A stretch of 64,000 bases of DNA, from positions 293,802 to 357,801 of the forward strand of contig JAHJHR010000011.1 in the NCBI GenBank assembly GCA_018823745.1. Reading direction: 5' to 3'. The notes beneath the pieces are model-generated. The model was not told the origin of the DNA. It saw nothing but the letters and a program-made list of their open reading frames with translations, and ran no database searches. The translations under genes and the position numbers were made by a program. Each line of letters starts with the position of its first letter. Position 1 is the stretch's first letter. This document shows positions 1 through 10,241 of this stretch, piece by piece. Source of the DNA: Alphaproteobacteria bacterium (lineage in GTDB: Bacteria > Pseudomonadota > Alphaproteobacteria > Oceanibaculales > Oceanibaculaceae).

Positions 1-1
1 C

Positions 2-961
2 AAGAACCCGTTCCGGATGCGCAAGAACGCCACGGCGCTGCAACAGCTGATCGCCGAGCACGGCATCGACATCGTCCATGCCCGCAGCCGCGCGCCGGCC
101 TGGAGCGCCTATTGGGCGACACGGCGCACCGGCACGCCCTTCGTCACCTCCTTCCACGCGCCCTACAAGATCACCGGGGCGGTGAAGCGCTGGTACAACA
201 CGATCATGACCCGCGGCGACCGAGTCATCGCGATCTCGGAATTCATCAGCCGGCATATTCTGGACAATTACCCGATCGACCCGCTGATCCTGCGTGTCAT
301 CCCGCGCGGCGTCGATGTCGCGCGTTTCGACCCGGATCTGGTCAGCGCCGAACGGATGATCCAGCTGAGCGAGGCCTGGCGGCTGGAGGATGGCGTGCCG
401 GTCATCATGTTGCCCGGCCGGCTGACCCGCTGGAAGGGCCAGTCGGTGCTGATCCAGGCGATGGCGCATCTGCGCGACGTGCCGGCGCTGGCGGTTCTCG
501 TCGGCTCCGACCAGGGCCGCGTGGCCTATCGCCAGGAACTGGAAACTCTGGTCGAGACACTGGATCTGAAACGCACGGTGCGCTTTGCCGGTGAATGCCG
601 GGACATGCCGGCAGCCTATATGCTGTCCGATGTCGTGGTCTCCGCCTCGACCGAGCCGGAGGGCTTCGGCCGCGTCTCTGTGGAAGCGCAGGCGCTGGGC
701 CGCCCGGTCGTCGGCTCGAACCATGGCGGTGTCGCGGAGACGGTATTGCCGGGCGAAACCGGCTGGCTGGTCCCCTCCGACGATCCCGTGGCACTGGCCG
801 GCGCGCTGCGCGAGGCGCTGGGCCTGGTCGGCGAGGAGCGTGCCCGCTGGGCCGCGCGCGCCATGGATCACGTGCGCCAGAATTACAGCAAGCAGCTGAT
901 GTGCGCGCGCACCATCGCGGTCTACCATGAACTGCTGGAAGACCGGGTGAGGATGGCGTAA
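2..961 (+). CDS. Glycosyltransferase family 4-type protein, 5' end cut by window edge
   Basis: This is a GT-B fold glycosyltransferase of the kind that transfers a sugar from a nucleotide donor during surface polysaccharide or LPS assembly in the cytoplasm. The frame is open to the left edge, so the first in-frame ATG at 17 is probably internal. The visible N-terminal half carries the acceptor-domain text HARSRAPAWSAYWA followed by TSFHAPY. The C-terminal half has the donor-domain signatures LPGRLTRWKGQ and EGFGRVSVEAQALGRPVV, with the conserved E-x7-E pattern of GT4 enzymes. The gene ends in TAA before a repeat-containing spacer. The sugar and acceptor cannot be told from sequence. Confidence 0.88.
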   Translation, partial: KNPFRMRKNATALQQLIAEHGIDIVHARSRAPAWSAYWATRRTGTPFVTSFHAPYKITGAVKRWYNTIMTRGDRVIAISEFISRHILDNYPIDPLILRVIPRGVDVARFDPDLVSAERMIQLSEAWRLEDGVPVIMLPGRLTRWKGQSVLIQAMAHLRDVPALAVLVGSDQGRVAYRQELETLVETLDLKRTVRFAGECRDMPAAYMLSDVVVSASTEPEGFGRVSVEAQALGRPVVGSNHGGVAETVLPGETGWLVPSDDPVALAGALREALGLVGEERARWAARAMDHVRQNYSKQLMCARTIAVYHELLEDRVRMA

Positions 962-972
962 GCCGCCCTATG

Positions 973-1083
973 CTTCGAGACAGCCGCTCACGCGGCCTCC
1001 TCAGCATGAGGTCACCAGGCGGCACTGCCGGTTTGTCCAAGAGCGCCCTCACCCTGAGGAGCCCCGCAAGGGGCGTCTCGAAG
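973..1083. repeat. Pair of inverted REP-like repeats
   Basis: One copy reads cttcgagac...ctcctcagcatgagg at 973-1011. A second, inverted copy reads ccctcaccctgagg...gtctcgaagg at 1046-1083. A related unit lies at 8199-8247. Each unit can fold on itself. Such units are widespread extragenic repeats in alphaproteobacterial genomes. The rest of the 962-1240 spacer holds only the thrS promoter candidate. Confidence 0.6.
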
Positions 1084-1146
1084 GGTCAGGCGGCGCGAAG
1101 AATGGCCCCATGCGCAACCGGGCCTGCTGCCCTGCGGCGGCGCCGC

Positions 1147-1174
1147 TTGACACGCCCTCGCGGGACATTAGAGT
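1147..1174 (+). promoter_or_regulatory. Candidate sigma-70-type promoter of thrS
   Basis: A perfect TTGACA lies at 1147-1152, and TAGAGT (4 of 6 to consensus) follows after 16 bases at 1169-1174. The element sits about 65 bases ahead of thrS. It was found by eye and has no experimental support. Confidence 0.45.
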
Positions 1175-1240
1175 TGCAGCCCTTTTCGCCCCTGGGCAAA
1201 TCCGCCCCGGCGAACGTAATTATAGCGGTGTAAGATAGAC

Positions 1241-3154
1241 ATGGTTGCCATCACGCTTCCCGACGGCAGCGTCAAAAACTTCGAGGGTCCGGTGACGGGC
1301 TCGGAAGTCGCTGCGTCGATTGGCGCCGGCCTGGCAAAGGCGGCGCTCGCCATCAAGGTCAACGGCGATGTGAAGGATCTGGCCAGCACTATCACCACCG
1401 ATTCCCGGATCGAGATCGTCACCACCAAGCATCCCGATGCGCTGGATCTGCTGCGCCACGACGCCGCCCATGTGCTGGCCGAGGCGGCGAAGGAGCTGTA
1501 TCCGGATGTGCAGGTGACCTTTGGCCCGGCCACCGAGACCGGCTTCTACTACGATTTCGCGCGCGCCGAGCCGTTCACGCCGGAAGACCTGGAAACCCTC
1601 GAAGCCAAGATGCGCGAGATCGTCGACCGCAACGAGGCGATCACCCGTGATGTCTGGACCCGCGACCAGGCGGTCGCCTTCTTCACCGGCATCGGCGAGA
1701 AGTACAAGGCTGAGCATATCGGCAACATCCCGGCGGATGAGGACATCTCGGTCTATACCCAGGGCAAGTTCACCGATCTGTGTACCGGCCCGCATCTGCC
1801 CGCCACCGGCAAGCTGGGCAAGGCCTTCAAGCTGCTGAAGGTGTCTGGCGCTTATTGGCGCGGCGATGCCAATAACGACCAGCTGCAGCGCATCTACGGC
1901 ACCGCCTTCGCGACGAAGGAGGAGCTGGAAGCCTATCTGGTCCAGGTCGAGGAAGCGGAGAAGCGCGATCATCGCCGCATCGGCCGCGAGATGAACCTGT
2001 TCCATATCCAGGAAGAGGCTGTCGGCAGCGTGTTCTGGCACCCGAAGGGCTGGACGCTGTATCGCACGGTCGAGGCCTATATGCGCCGCCGGCTGGACAA
2101 GGCGTCCTATGTCGAGGTGAAGACCCCGCAGCTGATCGACCGCGCCTTGTGGGAAGCCTCGGGCCATTGGGAGAAATTCCGCCAGAACATGTTCACGGTG
2201 GAGACCGAGGATGACCGCATCCTGGCGCTGAAGCCGATGAACTGCCCCGGCCATGTGCAGATTTTCCGCCAGGGCCTGACCAGCTATCGCCAGCTGCCGA
2301 TCCGCATGGCCGAATTCGGTGCCTGCCATCGCTACGAGCCATCGGGCGCGCTGCATGGCATCATGCGGGTGCGGTCCTTCACGCAGGATGATGCGCATAT
2401 CTTCTGCACCGAGGACCAGATCACCGCGGAGACCATCAAGTTCTGCGACCTGCTGCAGAGCGTCTACCGCGATTTCGGCTTCACCGAGGTGAAGGTGAAA
2501 TTCTCCGACCGACCGGAGATTCGCGCCGGTGATGATTCGATCTGGGACCAGGCCGAAGGCGCGCTGAAGGATGCCGTGGAGGCCGCCGGCCTGCCCTATA
2601 CGCTGAACCCCGGCGAAGGCGCCTTCTATGGCCCGAAGCTGGAGTTCGTGCTGCGCGACGCCATCGGCCGCGACTGGCAGTGTGGTACGTTGCAGGTCGA
2701 TTTCGTGCTGCCGCAGCGTCTCGATGCCTCCTATATCGGCGAGGACAGCCAGAAGCACCGGCCGGTCATGCTGCACCGGGCCATCCTGGGATCGTTCGAG
2801 CGCTTCCTGGGAATCCTGATCGAGCAGTATGCCGGGCGCTTCCCGCTCTGGCTGGCGCCGACACAGATTGTCGTGGCGACCATCACCAATGAGGCGGATG
2901 AATATGCCGTCGAGGTGGCGGAAACGCTGAAGGCCGCAGGGCTGAGGGTTGAAACCGACCTGCGCAATGAGAAGATCAACTACAAGGTCCGCGAACACAG
3001 TCTTGCGAAGGTGCCCGCCCTGCTGGTGGTCGGCAAGCGCGAGGCCGTGGAACGGAACGTGGCGATGCGGCGTCTGGGCGGCGACAAGCAAGAAGTGCTT
3101 GCGCTGGATGAGGCGCTTCATAAACTTATGGAAGAAGCGCAAGCTCCGGCTTAA
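1241..3154 (+). CDS. thrS: Threonyl-tRNA synthetase
   Basis: Class II aminoacyl-tRNA synthetase charging tRNA-Thr with threonine in the cytoplasm; 637 aa, usual for the family. Residues 1-61 form the TGS domain. The N2 editing domain shows H73 and H77 (HDAAH) and C181/H185 (CTGPH), the site that hydrolyses Ser-tRNA(Thr). The catalytic core has the zinc ligands C335 (MNCPGH), H386 (QDDAHIF) and H512 (MLHRAI), each one position later than in E. coli ThrRS, and class II motif 2 near [10 protein letters not shown]. The anticodon-binding domain fills about 535-637. The start ATG has only a weak ribosome site. It heads the translation-gene run infC-rpmI-rplT-pheST. A 640-aa antisense frame over it is a GC-codon shadow. 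Confidence 0.98.
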   Translation: MVAITLPDGSVKNFEGPVTGSEVAASIGAGLAKAALAIKVNGDVKDLASTITTDSRIEIVTTKHPDALDLLRHDAAHVLAEAAKELYPDVQVTFGPATETGFYYDFARAEPFTPEDLETLEAKMREIVDRNEAITRDVWTRDQAVAFFTGIGEKYKAEHIGNIPADEDISVYTQGKFTDLCTGPHLPATGKLGKAFKLLKVSGAYWRGDANNDQLQRIYGTAFATKEELEAYLVQVEEAEKRDHRRIGREMNLFHIQEEAVGSVFWHPKGWTLYRTVEAYMRRRLDKASYVEVKTPQLIDRALWEASGHWEKFRQNMFTVETEDDRILALKPMNCPGHVQIFRQGLTSYRQLPIRMAEFGACHRYEPSGALHGIMRVRSFTQDDAHIFCTEDQITAETIKFCDLLQSVYRDFGFTEVKVKFSDRPEIRAGDDSIWDQAEGALKDAVEAAGLPYTLNPGEGAFYGPKLEFVLRDAIGRDWQCGTLQVDFVLPQRLDASYIGEDSQKHRPVMLHRAILGSFERFLGILIEQYAGRFPLWLAPTQIVVATITNEADEYAVEVAETLKAAGLRVETDLRNEKINYKVREHSLAKVPALLVVGKREAVERNVAMRRLGGDKQEVLALDEALHKLMEEAQAPA

Positions 3155-3231
3155 GGAGTCTCCGCTTTTTCAACGGACGTTGCCGTGCGGGGAGACGGCA
3201 GCGTATTATCACATTGTCTTCCCGATTTGAC

Positions 3232-3245
3232 GGAGGTGTTAAATA
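3232..3245 (+). promoter_or_regulatory. Strong Shine-Dalgarno plus AUA start of infC
   Basis: GGAGGT at 3232-3237, a 5-base spacer, then ATA at 3243-3245 immediately after an in-frame TAA. A near-ideal ribosome site in front of a poor start codon is the arrangement expected for IF-3 autoregulation. Confidence 0.8.
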
Positions 3246-3779
3246 GCCCGCTTTCAGCCCGATGCCGCGCCCTCGAAAGATGGACCGCGGGTAAACGATG
3301 ATATCTTCGCCGACACGCTGCGCGTGATTGGTGCGGAAGGTGAAAATCTGGGCGTACTCTCACGCCGCGATGCGCAACGCGCTGCCGATGAAGCCGGTCT
3401 CGACCTGGTCGAGATCTCGCCGAATGCGGAACCGCCGGTCTGCAAGATCCTCGACTATGGCAAGTTCAAGTACGAGGCGCAGAAGAAGCGCAACGAGGCG
3501 CGCAAGAACCAGAAGATCATCGACGTCAAGGAAATCAAGATGCGTCCGAATATCGACGATCATGATTACGACGTCAAAATGCGCAGCGTGCACAAATTCC
3601 TGACCGAGGGCGACAAGGTGAAGGTCACCATGCGCTTCCGCGGTCGCGAAATGGCGCACCAGGATATCGGCATGAATGTGCTGATGCGCGTGAAGGACGA
3701 TGTCGATGAGCTGGCCAAGGTCGAACAGCATCCCAAGCTGGAAGGCCGCCAGATGGTGATGGTGATCGCGCCGCGCTGA
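3243..3779 (+). CDS. infC: Translation initiation factor IF-3, apparent AUA start
   Basis: IF-3 binds the 30S subunit, blocks premature 50S joining and discriminates against non-canonical start codons. The conserved N-terminal text [16 protein letters not shown] lies upstream of the first GTG (3324), so that GTG cannot be the start. An in-frame TAA at 3240-3242 directly precedes ATA at 3243. No ATG, GTG or TTG occurs between 3243 and 3324, and GGAGGT (3232-3237) lies 5 bases before the ATA. The gene therefore appears to start at AUA, giving 178 aa, a normal IF-3 length. E. coli infC uses the equally unusual AUU, through which IF-3 represses its own synthesis; the same logic is inferred here. 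The central linker is Lys/Arg-rich (about residues 80-105) and the C-terminal domain ends VMVIAPR. Confidence 0.95.
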   Translation: MARFQPDAAPSKDGPRVNDDIFADTLRVIGAEGENLGVLSRRDAQRAADEAGLDLVEISPNAEPPVCKILDYGKFKYEAQKKRNEARKNQKIIDVKEIKMRPNIDDHDYDVKMRSVHKFLTEGDKVKVTMRFRGREMAHQDIGMNVLMRVKDDVDELAKVEQHPKLEGRQMVMVIAPR

Positions 3780-3839
3780 GCGGCGTCTGCACCGCGCTTT
3801 CTCGCCCGTTCCGGGACGAGGGTTTTCTGCCACACAGCC

Positions 3840-3868
3840 TTGCCTTTCGGGGAGGCTGTCTGTATAAC
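3840..3868 (+). promoter_or_regulatory. Candidate promoter in the infC-rpmI spacer
   Basis: TTGCCT (3840-3845), 17 bases, then TATAAC (3863-3868), about 100 bases before rpmI. It overlaps a small hairpin, acagcct...aggctgt (3834-3858). It would let the two ribosomal-protein genes be made independently of infC. Seen by eye only. Confidence 0.45.
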
Positions 3869-3970
3869 GCGCGCTCCGCCGGGTGAAAGCCTGGAGCGGA
3901 CGCAGTCGAGCCGTGGCCTGTAGGGCATGCCCGGCCGACTTTTGATGAACCGATAACCAGTGAGGTTGAA

Positions 3971-4171
3971 ATGCCCAAGATGAAGACCAGGAGCGGAGCG
4001 AAAAAGCGCTTCCGTCTCACGGGCAGCGGCAAGGTGAAGATGGCCGTTGCCTTCAAGCGTCACGGCATGCGCAAGCGGCCGACCAAGATGCTGCGCCAGC
4101 ACACCGGGACCAAGATCATGAGTCCGCAGGATGCTGCCCGCGTCAAAAAATACTTTCTTCCCAACGGGTAA
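3971..4171 (+). CDS. rpmI: 50S ribosomal protein L35
   Basis: Small basic protein of the large ribosomal subunit; 66 aa, the standard length. It opens with [20 protein letters not shown] and contains the conserved [15 protein letters not shown] stretch and a C-terminal VKKYFLPNG. The start ATG follows a GAGG ribosome site. It sits 12 bases before rplT in the classical infC-rpmI-rplT order. Confidence 0.98.
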   Translation: MPKMKTRSGAKKRFRLTGSGKVKMAVAFKRHGMRKRPTKMLRQHTGTKIMSPQDAARVKKYFLPNG

Positions 4172-4183
4172 GGAGAAGCACAG

Positions 4184-4549
4184 ATGGCACGCGTCAAGCG
4201 GGGCGTCACTTCCCACGCCCGTCATAAAAAAGTTCTGGACCTCGCCAAGGGCTACCGCGGCCGGGGCAATAGCAGCTTCCGTATCGCCCTGGAGAAGGTC
4301 GAGAAGGGTCTGCAATACGCCTACCGCGATCGCCGGACCAAGAAGCGCGATTTCCGCGCGCTCTGGATTCAGCGCATCAATGCGGCCGCGCGTCTGAATG
4401 GCCTGCCCTATTCGCAGTTCATGGACGGCATCAAGAAGGCCGGCATCGACATCGACCGCAAGGTTCTGTCGGATATCGCCATTCATGAGCCGGACGTCTT
4501 TAAGTCGCTGGTCGAGCAGGCCCAGGCCGCCCTCGCCAGCAACGGCTGA
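4184..4549 (+). CDS. rplT: 50S ribosomal protein L20
   Basis: Assembly-initiating protein of the 50S subunit; 121 aa. The long basic N-terminal tail ([20 protein letters not shown]) is followed by the globular domain containing [21 protein letters not shown]. In E. coli, L20 represses rpmI-rplT translation; no comparable leader structure was worked out here. GGAG lies 9 bases ahead of the ATG. A terminator-like hairpin follows. Confidence 0.98.
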   Translation: MARVKRGVTSHARHKKVLDLAKGYRGRGNSSFRIALEKVEKGLQYAYRDRRTKKRDFRALWIQRINAAARLNGLPYSQFMDGIKKAGIDIDRKVLSDIAIHEPDVFKSLVEQAQAALASNG

Positions 4550-4567
4550 ACAACCGTTGTGTCGCCC

Positions 4568-4588
4568 GCAGCCTCGTCATGAGGCTGC
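4568..4588 (+). terminator. Hairpin after rplT
   Basis: Perfect 8-bp stem GCAGCCTC/GAGGCTGC (4568-4575 and 4581-4588) with a 5-base loop, 18 bases after the rplT stop. It has no T-run, so it may protect the mRNA 3' end rather than terminate on its own. Confidence 0.4.
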
Positions 4589-4606
4589 ATCGGTGATCAA
4601 GTGATC

Positions 4607-4639
4607 AGAGGGGCGGTCCTTAGGGGCCGGCCCTCTTTT
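4607..4639 (+). terminator. Terminator or attenuator between rplT and pheS
   Basis: AGAGGGGCGG (4607-4616) pairs with CCGGCCCTCT (4627-4636) with one mismatch, and the hairpin is followed by TTT. It lies 50 bases before pheS. I found no short leader peptide rich in Phe codons, so E. coli-style pheST attenuation is not supported. Confidence 0.5.
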
Positions 4640-4691
4640 CGTATCGGGACAGCCGCCGGCCAGGCCGGGCGGTCTAGGGAAGACGGAGACG

Positions 4692-5768
4692 ATGCAAGAC
4701 CTCAACCAATTGCGCGACGAATTGCTGGCCGAGGTGCAGGGCGCCGGTGACCTGGAGGCGCTGGACCGCACCCGTGTGGCGGCGCTGGGCAAGAAGGGCC
4801 GCATTACCGAGCTGATGAAGCAGCTGGGCGCGCTGGATGGCGAGGCCCGCAAGGAAGCCGGCCAGGCGCTGAACCGCGTGAAGGATGCCGTTGCCGAGGC
4901 GCTGGACCAGCGCAAGGCCGGCCTTGCCGATGTAGCGTTGAACACCCGCCTGGCGGCCGAGCGCATCGACGTGTCGCTGCCGCCCCGGCCGGAGGGCCGC
5001 GGTGTCATCCACCCGATCAGCCAGGTGCTGGACGAGCTGGTGGCGATCTTCGGTGAAATGGGATTCTCCGTCGCCGAAGGCCCGGATATCGAGGACGACT
5101 TCCATAATTTCGGCGCGCTGAACATCCCGCCAGAGCACCCTGCCCGGCAGGAGCATGACACCTTCTATCTGCCGGATCGCGCTGACGGGGCGAAGATGGT
5201 GCTGCGCACCCACACCTCGCCGGTGCAGATCCGCACCATGCAGAAGACCACGCCGCCGATCCGCATCATCGCCCCCGGCCGCACCTATCGCAGCGACCAC
5301 GACGCCACCCACTCCCCGATGTTTCATCAGGTCGAGGGGCTGGTGATCGACGAGAAGACCCATATGGGCCATCTGAAGGGCTGCCTGATCGAATTCTGCC
5401 GCGCCTTCTTCGGCGTCGACGATCTGCCGGTGCGCTTCCGCCCGAGCTATTTCCCCTTCACCGAACCCTCGGCGGAGGTCGATATCGGCTGTACCCGCAA
5501 GGGCGGTGAGCTGACCATCGGCGCCGGCGACGACTGGCTGGAAATTCTCGGTTCCGGCATGGTGCATCCGCGCGTTCTGGAGAATTGCGGCATCGATTCC
5601 ACCAAGTATCAGGGCTTCGCCTTCGGCATGGGGATCGAGCGCATCGCCATGCTGAAATACGGCATTCCCGACCTGCGCACCTTCTATGACAGCGATCTGC
5701 GCTGGCTGAAACATTACGGCTTCGTGCCACTGGACGTACCGACGCTGACCGGGGGGCTGGCCCGATGA
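4692..5768 (+). CDS. pheS: Phenylalanyl-tRNA synthetase alpha subunit
   Basis: Catalytic subunit of the alpha2-beta2 enzyme that charges tRNA-Phe; 358 aa. The first ~85 residues are the coiled-coil tRNA-binding arm (alternating charged and leucine residues). The class II core shows [11 protein letters not shown], the motif 2 region [32 protein letters not shown], and motif 3 [18 protein letters not shown]. The ATG follows GGAGACG. Its last 4 bases overlap the pheT start (ATGA), so the two subunits are translationally coupled. Confidence 0.98.
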   Translation: MQDLNQLRDELLAEVQGAGDLEALDRTRVAALGKKGRITELMKQLGALDGEARKEAGQALNRVKDAVAEALDQRKAGLADVALNTRLAAERIDVSLPPRPEGRGVIHPISQVLDELVAIFGEMGFSVAEGPDIEDDFHNFGALNIPPEHPARQEHDTFYLPDRADGAKMVLRTHTSPVQIRTMQKTTPPIRIIAPGRTYRSDHDATHSPMFHQVEGLVIDEKTHMGHLKGCLIEFCRAFFGVDDLPVRFRPSYFPFTEPSAEVDIGCTRKGGELTIGAGDDWLEILGSGMVHPRVLENCGIDSTKYQGFAFGMGIERIAMLKYGIPDLRTFYDSDLRWLKHYGFVPLDVPTLTGGLAR

Positions 5769-8179
5769 AATTCACCCTGTCCTGGCTGAAGGAGCATCTC
5801 GACACCTCCGCCTCGCTGGACGAGATCGTGCGGATGCTGTCGATGATCGGCCTTGAGGTCGAAGGCGTGGAGGATCGCTCCGCCGCCCTCGCCCCCTTCA
5901 CCATCGCCCATGTCGTCTCCGCCGAGCAGCACCCCGACGCCGACCGGCTGCGCGTCTGCAAGGTCGATACCGGCACCGAGATCGTGCAAGTGGTCTGCGG
6001 CGCGCCGAATGCGCGCACCGGCATGAAAGGCGTGTTCGCCCCCGTCGGCAGCCATGTCCCCGGCACCGGGATCGATCTGAAGAAGGGCACGATCCGCGGC
6101 CAGGAGTCCAATGGCATGCTGGTCTCCGAGCGCGAGCTGGGCCTGTCGGACGAGCATGACGGCATCATCGAGCTGCCGGCAGATGCCCCGCTGGGCCTCG
6201 CCTTCGCAAAATATGCCGGGCTGGATGATCCGCTGATCGACATCGCCATCACGCCGAACCGCGCCGATTGCCTCGGCGTGCGCGGCGTTGCGCGTGACCT
6301 GGCGGCGGCGGGCCTCGGCACGCTGCGCCCGCTGGACACCTCCAAGCGCAATGGCAGCTATGAAAGCCCGATTGTCTGGCGCCGTGACTTCCCGGCCGGA
6401 CAGGAGAGCGCCTGCCCGATCGTCGTCGGCCGGCATTTCCGAAATGTGAAGAACGGCCCCTCGCCGAAATGGATGCAGGCGCGGCTGAAGGCCGTCGGGC
6501 TGCGTCCGATCTCGGCGCTGGTCGACATCACCAATTACGTGATGATGGATCTCGGCCGGCCGCTGCATGTCTATGACGCCCATAAGATCGAGGGTGGCCA
6601 TATGACCATCCGCCTGGCCCGCGACGGCGAGACATTCCACGCCCTCAATGGCAAGGAATACGATCTCGACGCGGAAATGATCGTCCTTGGCGACGATCAC
6701 GGCGTCGATGATCTGGCCGGCGTGATGGGCGGCGAACGTACCGGCGTGTCCGAGGGCACGACCGAGGTGTTCCTGGAAACCGCCCTGTTCGACCCGATCC
6801 GCGTCGCCATCACTGGCCGCAAGCTGGGCCTGCTGTCCGATGCGCGCTATCGCTTCGAGCGCGGACTGGACCAGACATCGCCCTATTGGGGCACCGATAT
6901 CGCCACCCGCCTGATCCTGGAAATCTGCGGCGGGGCATGCAGCGATATCGTCGTCGAGGGCACGGAGCCGGAATGGCAGCGCAGCTACACGCTGCGCATC
7001 GCACGCATTGCCGAGCTGGGCGGTGTCGCGGTGAAGGAAGGCGAGTCGATCCGCATCCTGCAGACCCTGGGCTTCGAGGTCGCCACGACCGAGACCACCG
7101 GCACCTACAGCGTCACCCCGCCGCCCTGGCGTGGCGACATCATCGGCGAGGCCGATCTGGTGGAAGAGGTGCTGCGCATCCACGGCTACGACAATATCCC
7201 GGTCGTGCCGCTGCCGCGCGAAACCTCGATGCCGCAGCCGGCCATCACCCCGGCGCAGCGTCGTGTGCCGCTGGCCAAGCGCCTGCTGGCCGCGCGCGGG
7301 CTGGTGGAGGCCGTCACCTTCTCCTTCATGCCATCCGGCCAGGCCGCCCTGTTCGGCGGGCCGGTGCCGGCGGAAATGCGGCTGAGCAACCCGATCTCCA
7401 GCGATCTCGACGCCATGCGGCCGTCGATTCTGGGCAATCTGCTGGCCGCCGCGCAGCGCAACGCCAATCAGGGCTATCCCGATCTGGCGCTGTTCGAGGT
7501 CGGCCCGCAATTCGCCGATCCAACACCCAAGGGTCAGTCGGCCATGGCGACCGGCATCCGTGCCGGCCGCACCGCACCGCGCGACTGGAGCAAGCAGCAG
7601 CGGCCGGTGGATGCCTTCGACGCCAAGGGTGATCTCCTCGCCCTGTTGGAAGCCCTGGGGGCACCGACGGCCAATCTGCAGGTCTCGACCGATGCGCCGG
7701 ACTGGTACCATCCGGGCCGCTCCGGCTGCCTGCGGCTGGGGCCGAACGTGCTGGCCAGCTTTGGCGAGTTGCATCCGCGCGTGCTGGCCGCCTACGACCT
7801 GAAGGGTCCGGTGGTCGGCTTCGAGCTGTTCCTCGACCGCGTGCCGATGGCCAAGGCGAAGAAAGGCTCGACCAAGCCCTTCCTGAAACTCTCGCCCTTC
7901 CAGCCGGTCGAGCGTGACTTCGCCTTCGTCGTCGAGGACAGCGTCGCCGCCGAGCAGATCGTGCGGGCCGCCAAGGGCGCCGACAAGGTGCTGGTGAGCG
8001 AGGTCGGCGTGTTCGACATCTATGCCGGCGCCAATCTGGGCGAAGGCAAGAAGTCGGTGGCGATCAGCGTCACGCTGCAACCCACCGACCGCACGCTGAC
8101 CGAGGAAGATATCGAGGCAGTCAGCGGCAAGATCGTCGCCCAGGTGGAAAAGGCGACCGGCGGCAGCCTGCGGCGGTAG
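5765..8179 (+). CDS. pheT: Phenylalanyl-tRNA synthetase beta subunit
   Basis: Structural and editing subunit of PheRS, 804 aa. Domain order: N-terminal B1; an EMAP/OB-fold tRNA-binding domain at roughly 40-150 ([23 protein letters not shown]); the B3/B4 editing domain (about 210-385); B5; the inactive class II-like core; and the C-terminal anticodon-binding FDX-ACB domain with [16 protein letters not shown] and the terminal [10 protein letters not shown] region. It overlaps pheS by 4 nt and ends before a REP-like unit. Confidence 0.98.
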   Translation: MKFTLSWLKEHLDTSASLDEIVRMLSMIGLEVEGVEDRSAALAPFTIAHVVSAEQHPDADRLRVCKVDTGTEIVQVVCGAPNARTGMKGVFAPVGSHVPGTGIDLKKGTIRGQESNGMLVSERELGLSDEHDGIIELPADAPLGLAFAKYAGLDDPLIDIAITPNRADCLGVRGVARDLAAAGLGTLRPLDTSKRNGSYESPIVWRRDFPAGQESACPIVVGRHFRNVKNGPSPKWMQARLKAVGLRPISALVDITNYVMMDLGRPLHVYDAHKIEGGHMTIRLARDGETFHALNGKEYDLDAEMIVLGDDHGVDDLAGVMGGERTGVSEGTTEVFLETALFDPIRVAITGRKLGLLSDARYRFERGLDQTSPYWGTDIATRLILEICGGACSDIVVEGTEPEWQRSYTLRIARIAELGGVAVKEGESIRILQTLGFEVATTETTGTYSVTPPPWRGDIIGEADLVEEVLRIHGYDNIPVVPLPRETSMPQPAITPAQRRVPLAKRLLAARGLVEAVTFSFMPSGQAALFGGPVPAEMRLSNPISSDLDAMRPSILGNLLAAAQRNANQGYPDLALFEVGPQFADPTPKGQSAMATGIRAGRTAPRDWSKQQRPVDAFDAKGDLLALLEALGAPTANLQVSTDAPDWYHPGRSGCLRLGPNVLASFGELHPRVLAAYDLKGPVVGFELFLDRVPMAKAKKGSTKPFLKLSPFQPVERDFAFVVEDSVAAEQIVRAAKGADKVLVSEVGVFDIYAGANLGEGKKSVAISVTLQPTDRTLTEEDIEAVSGKIVAQVEKATGGSLRR

Positions 8180-8198
8180 GCTGCCTTCGCCGTTTGCG

Positions 8199-8247
8199 CC
8201 CTCGCCCTGAGGCGCCCGCCAGGATACTTGGGGGGCGTCTCGAAGGG
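8199..8247. repeat. REP-like repeat unit between pheT and lepA
   Basis: ccctcgccctgagg (8199-8212) and gtctcgaaggg (8237-8247) match the two arms of the repeats at 973-1083. It lies alone in the pheT-lepA spacer (8180-8355). Confidence 0.5.
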
Positions 8248-8355
8248 CATGGCCGCTTGCACTGGCGTTTCCGCTCTCGCCAACATATCTTCCTAGCGGC
8301 TGGCTCCGGCTTTTAGGCAGTTGAGTTTCTGAATCAGGAAAGCGTTTCGGTACCC

Positions 8356-10164
8356 ATGTCGATCCCGCAGAAAAATATCCGGAATTTCGCCATCGTCGCG
8401 CATATCGACCATGGCAAATCCACGCTGGCCGACCGGTTGATCGAGCGCTGCAGCGCGATGCAGTCGCGCGAGATGAAGGAACAGCTGCTCGATTCCATGG
8501 ATATCGAGCGCGAACGCGGCATCACCATCAAGGCGCAGACCGTGCGCCTGCCCTATATCGCGCGGGACGGGCAGGAATATCTGCTGAACCTGATCGACAC
8601 GCCGGGCCATGTCGACTTCACCTATGAGGTCAGCCGCTCGCTGGCCGCGTGTGAAGGCTCGCTGCTGCTGGTCGATGCCAGCCAGGGCGTCGAGGCGCAG
8701 ACCCTGGCCAATGTCTATCTGGCGCTGGACGCCAATCACGAGATCGTGCCGGTGCTGAACAAGGTCGATCTGCCGGCCGCCGATGTGGACCGCGTGAAGC
8801 AGCAGATCGAGGATGTCATCGGCCTGGATGCCAGCGAGGCGATCCCGATTTCCGCCAAGACCGGTGTTGGTATCGACGAGGTGCTGGAAGCCATCGTCAC
8901 CCGCCTGCCCGCCCCGCCGGAGGCCGACCCTGCCGCCCCCTTGCGCGCCTTGCTGCTGGACAGCTGGTACGACGCCTATCTGGGCGTCATCATCCTGGTG
9001 CGCGTGGTCGATGGCACGCTGAAGCATGGTACCAAGATCCGCATGATGGCGACCGGTGCCGCCCATCCGGTGGACCGCGTCGGCGTGTTCAACCCGAAGC
9101 GCATCGAGATCGATTCCCTCGGGCCGGGCGAGCTGGGCTATATCACCGCCGGTATCAAGACCGTCGCCGATTGCCGCGTCGGCGACACGCTGACCGAAGA
9201 ACGCCGCCCCGCGACCAAGATGCTGCCCGGCTTCAAGCCGTCCATCCCGGTGGTGTTCTGCGGGTTGTTCCCGGTCGATGCCGCCGATTACGAGCATCTG
9301 CGCGACAGCCTGGGCAAGCTGGCGCTGAACGATTCCAGCTTCCATTACGAGGCCGAAAGCTCGGCAGCGCTGGGCTTCGGCTTCCGCTGCGGGTTCCTCG
9401 GGCTGCTGCATCTGGAAATCATCCAGGAGCGGCTGGAACGCGAATTCGATCTCGACCTGATCACCACCGCGCCCAGCGTGGTCTACAAGATCCACATGAC
9501 CGACGGCTCGATGATCGAGCTGCACAACCCGGCCGATTTCCCGGATGTGGTAAAGATCGACCATATCGAGGAGCCGTGGATCAAGGCGACCATCTTCGTG
9601 CCCGACGAGTATCTCGGCCCGATCCTGACGCTGTGCACCGAGCGGCGCGGCGAGCAGATCGAGCTGACTTATGTCGGCAACCGCGCCATGGTGGTCTATC
9701 GCCTGCCGCTGAACGAAGTGGTGTTCGATTTCTACGATCGCCTGAAATCGATCAGCCGGGGCTATGCTAGCTTCGATTATCAGCTCGATTCCTATATCGA
9801 GGGCGAGCTGGTGAAAGTCTCCATCCTGGTCAATCAGGAGCCGGTCGATGCGCTGTCCATGCTGGTCCATCGCAGCCAGGCGGAATATCGCGGCCGCTCG
9901 ATCTGCGAGCGGCTGAAGGATCTGATCCCGCGCCAGCTGTTCAAGATTGCCATCCAGGCGGCCATTGGCGGCCGGGTCATCGCCCGCGAGACCGTCGCCG
10001 CGATGCGCAAGGACGTGACCGCCAAATGCTATGGCGGTGACATCAGCCGCAAGCGCAAGCTGCTCGACAAGCAGAAGGAAGGCAAGAAACGGATGCGGCA
10101 GTTCGGCTCCGTCGAAATCCCGCAATCCGCCTTCATCGCCGCCCTGAAGATGGGCGATAACTAG
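8356..10164 (+). CDS. lepA: Elongation factor 4 (LepA), ribosome-associated GTPase
   Basis: Translational GTPase that remodels stalled or mistranslocated ribosomes; 602 aa, the family length. The G domain has G1 AHIDHGKST (14-22), the DTPGHVDF switch II region and NKVD. Domain II follows, then the EF-G-like domains III and V ([24 protein letters not shown]). The LepA-specific C-terminal domain contains [18 protein letters not shown] and the basic KEGKKRM tail. The ATG at 8356 begins directly at the conserved N-terminus. Convergent with the PhoH-like gene. Confidence 0.98.
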   Translation: MSIPQKNIRNFAIVAHIDHGKSTLADRLIERCSAMQSREMKEQLLDSMDIERERGITIKAQTVRLPYIARDGQEYLLNLIDTPGHVDFTYEVSRSLAACEGSLLLVDASQGVEAQTLANVYLALDANHEIVPVLNKVDLPAADVDRVKQQIEDVIGLDASEAIPISAKTGVGIDEVLEAIVTRLPAPPEADPAAPLRALLLDSWYDAYLGVIILVRVVDGTLKHGTKIRMMATGAAHPVDRVGVFNPKRIEIDSLGPGELGYITAGIKTVADCRVGDTLTEERRPATKMLPGFKPSIPVVFCGLFPVDAADYEHLRDSLGKLALNDSSFHYEAESSAALGFGFRCGFLGLLHLEIIQERLEREFDLDLITTAPSVVYKIHMTDGSMIELHNPADFPDVVKIDHIEEPWIKATIFVPDEYLGPILTLCTERRGEQIELTYVGNRAMVVYRLPLNEVVFDFYDRLKSISRGYASFDYQLDSYIEGELVKVSILVNQEPVDALSMLVHRSQAEYRGRSICERLKDLIPRQLFKIAIQAAIGGRVIARETVAAMRKDVTAKCYGGDISRKRKLLDKQKEGKKRMRQFGSVEIPQSAFIAALKMGDN

Positions 10165-10191
10165 GGGCGCACAGGCCGGCCCCCCTCTCCA

Positions 10192-10224
10192 TCGTCACCC
10201 CCGGGCTTGACCCGAGGGTGACGA
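10192..10224. terminator. Bidirectional hairpin between convergent lepA and phoH-like gene
   Basis: TCGTCACCC (10192-10200) and GGGTGACGA (10216-10224) form a perfect 9-bp stem. The enclosed cgggcttgacccg can fold as well. This unit is also a typical alphaproteobacterial extragenic repeat. It is symmetrical and lies between the ends of two converging genes. Confidence 0.55.
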
Positions 10225-10241
10225 AGAGAAGACTAAGCCCC

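Noticed and set aside
1220-3142. 640-aa minus-strand ORF opposite thrS
   Set aside because: It mirrors the whole of thrS and has no recognisable domain; GC-rich codon use keeps the antisense frame open. The same holds for the long antisense frames opposite pheT (5714-8080), lepA (8293-10125), the TRAP genes (15158-16876), the ABC genes (27835-29817, 30675-32567), guaA (40705-42153) and guaB (42884-44311).
3324-3779. infC starting at GTG 3324
   Set aside because: It would delete the conserved IF-3 N-terminal segment that is encoded upstream in the same frame.
4550-4691. Phe-rich leader peptide attenuating pheST
   Set aside because: No short reading frame with clustered Phe codons precedes the hairpin.
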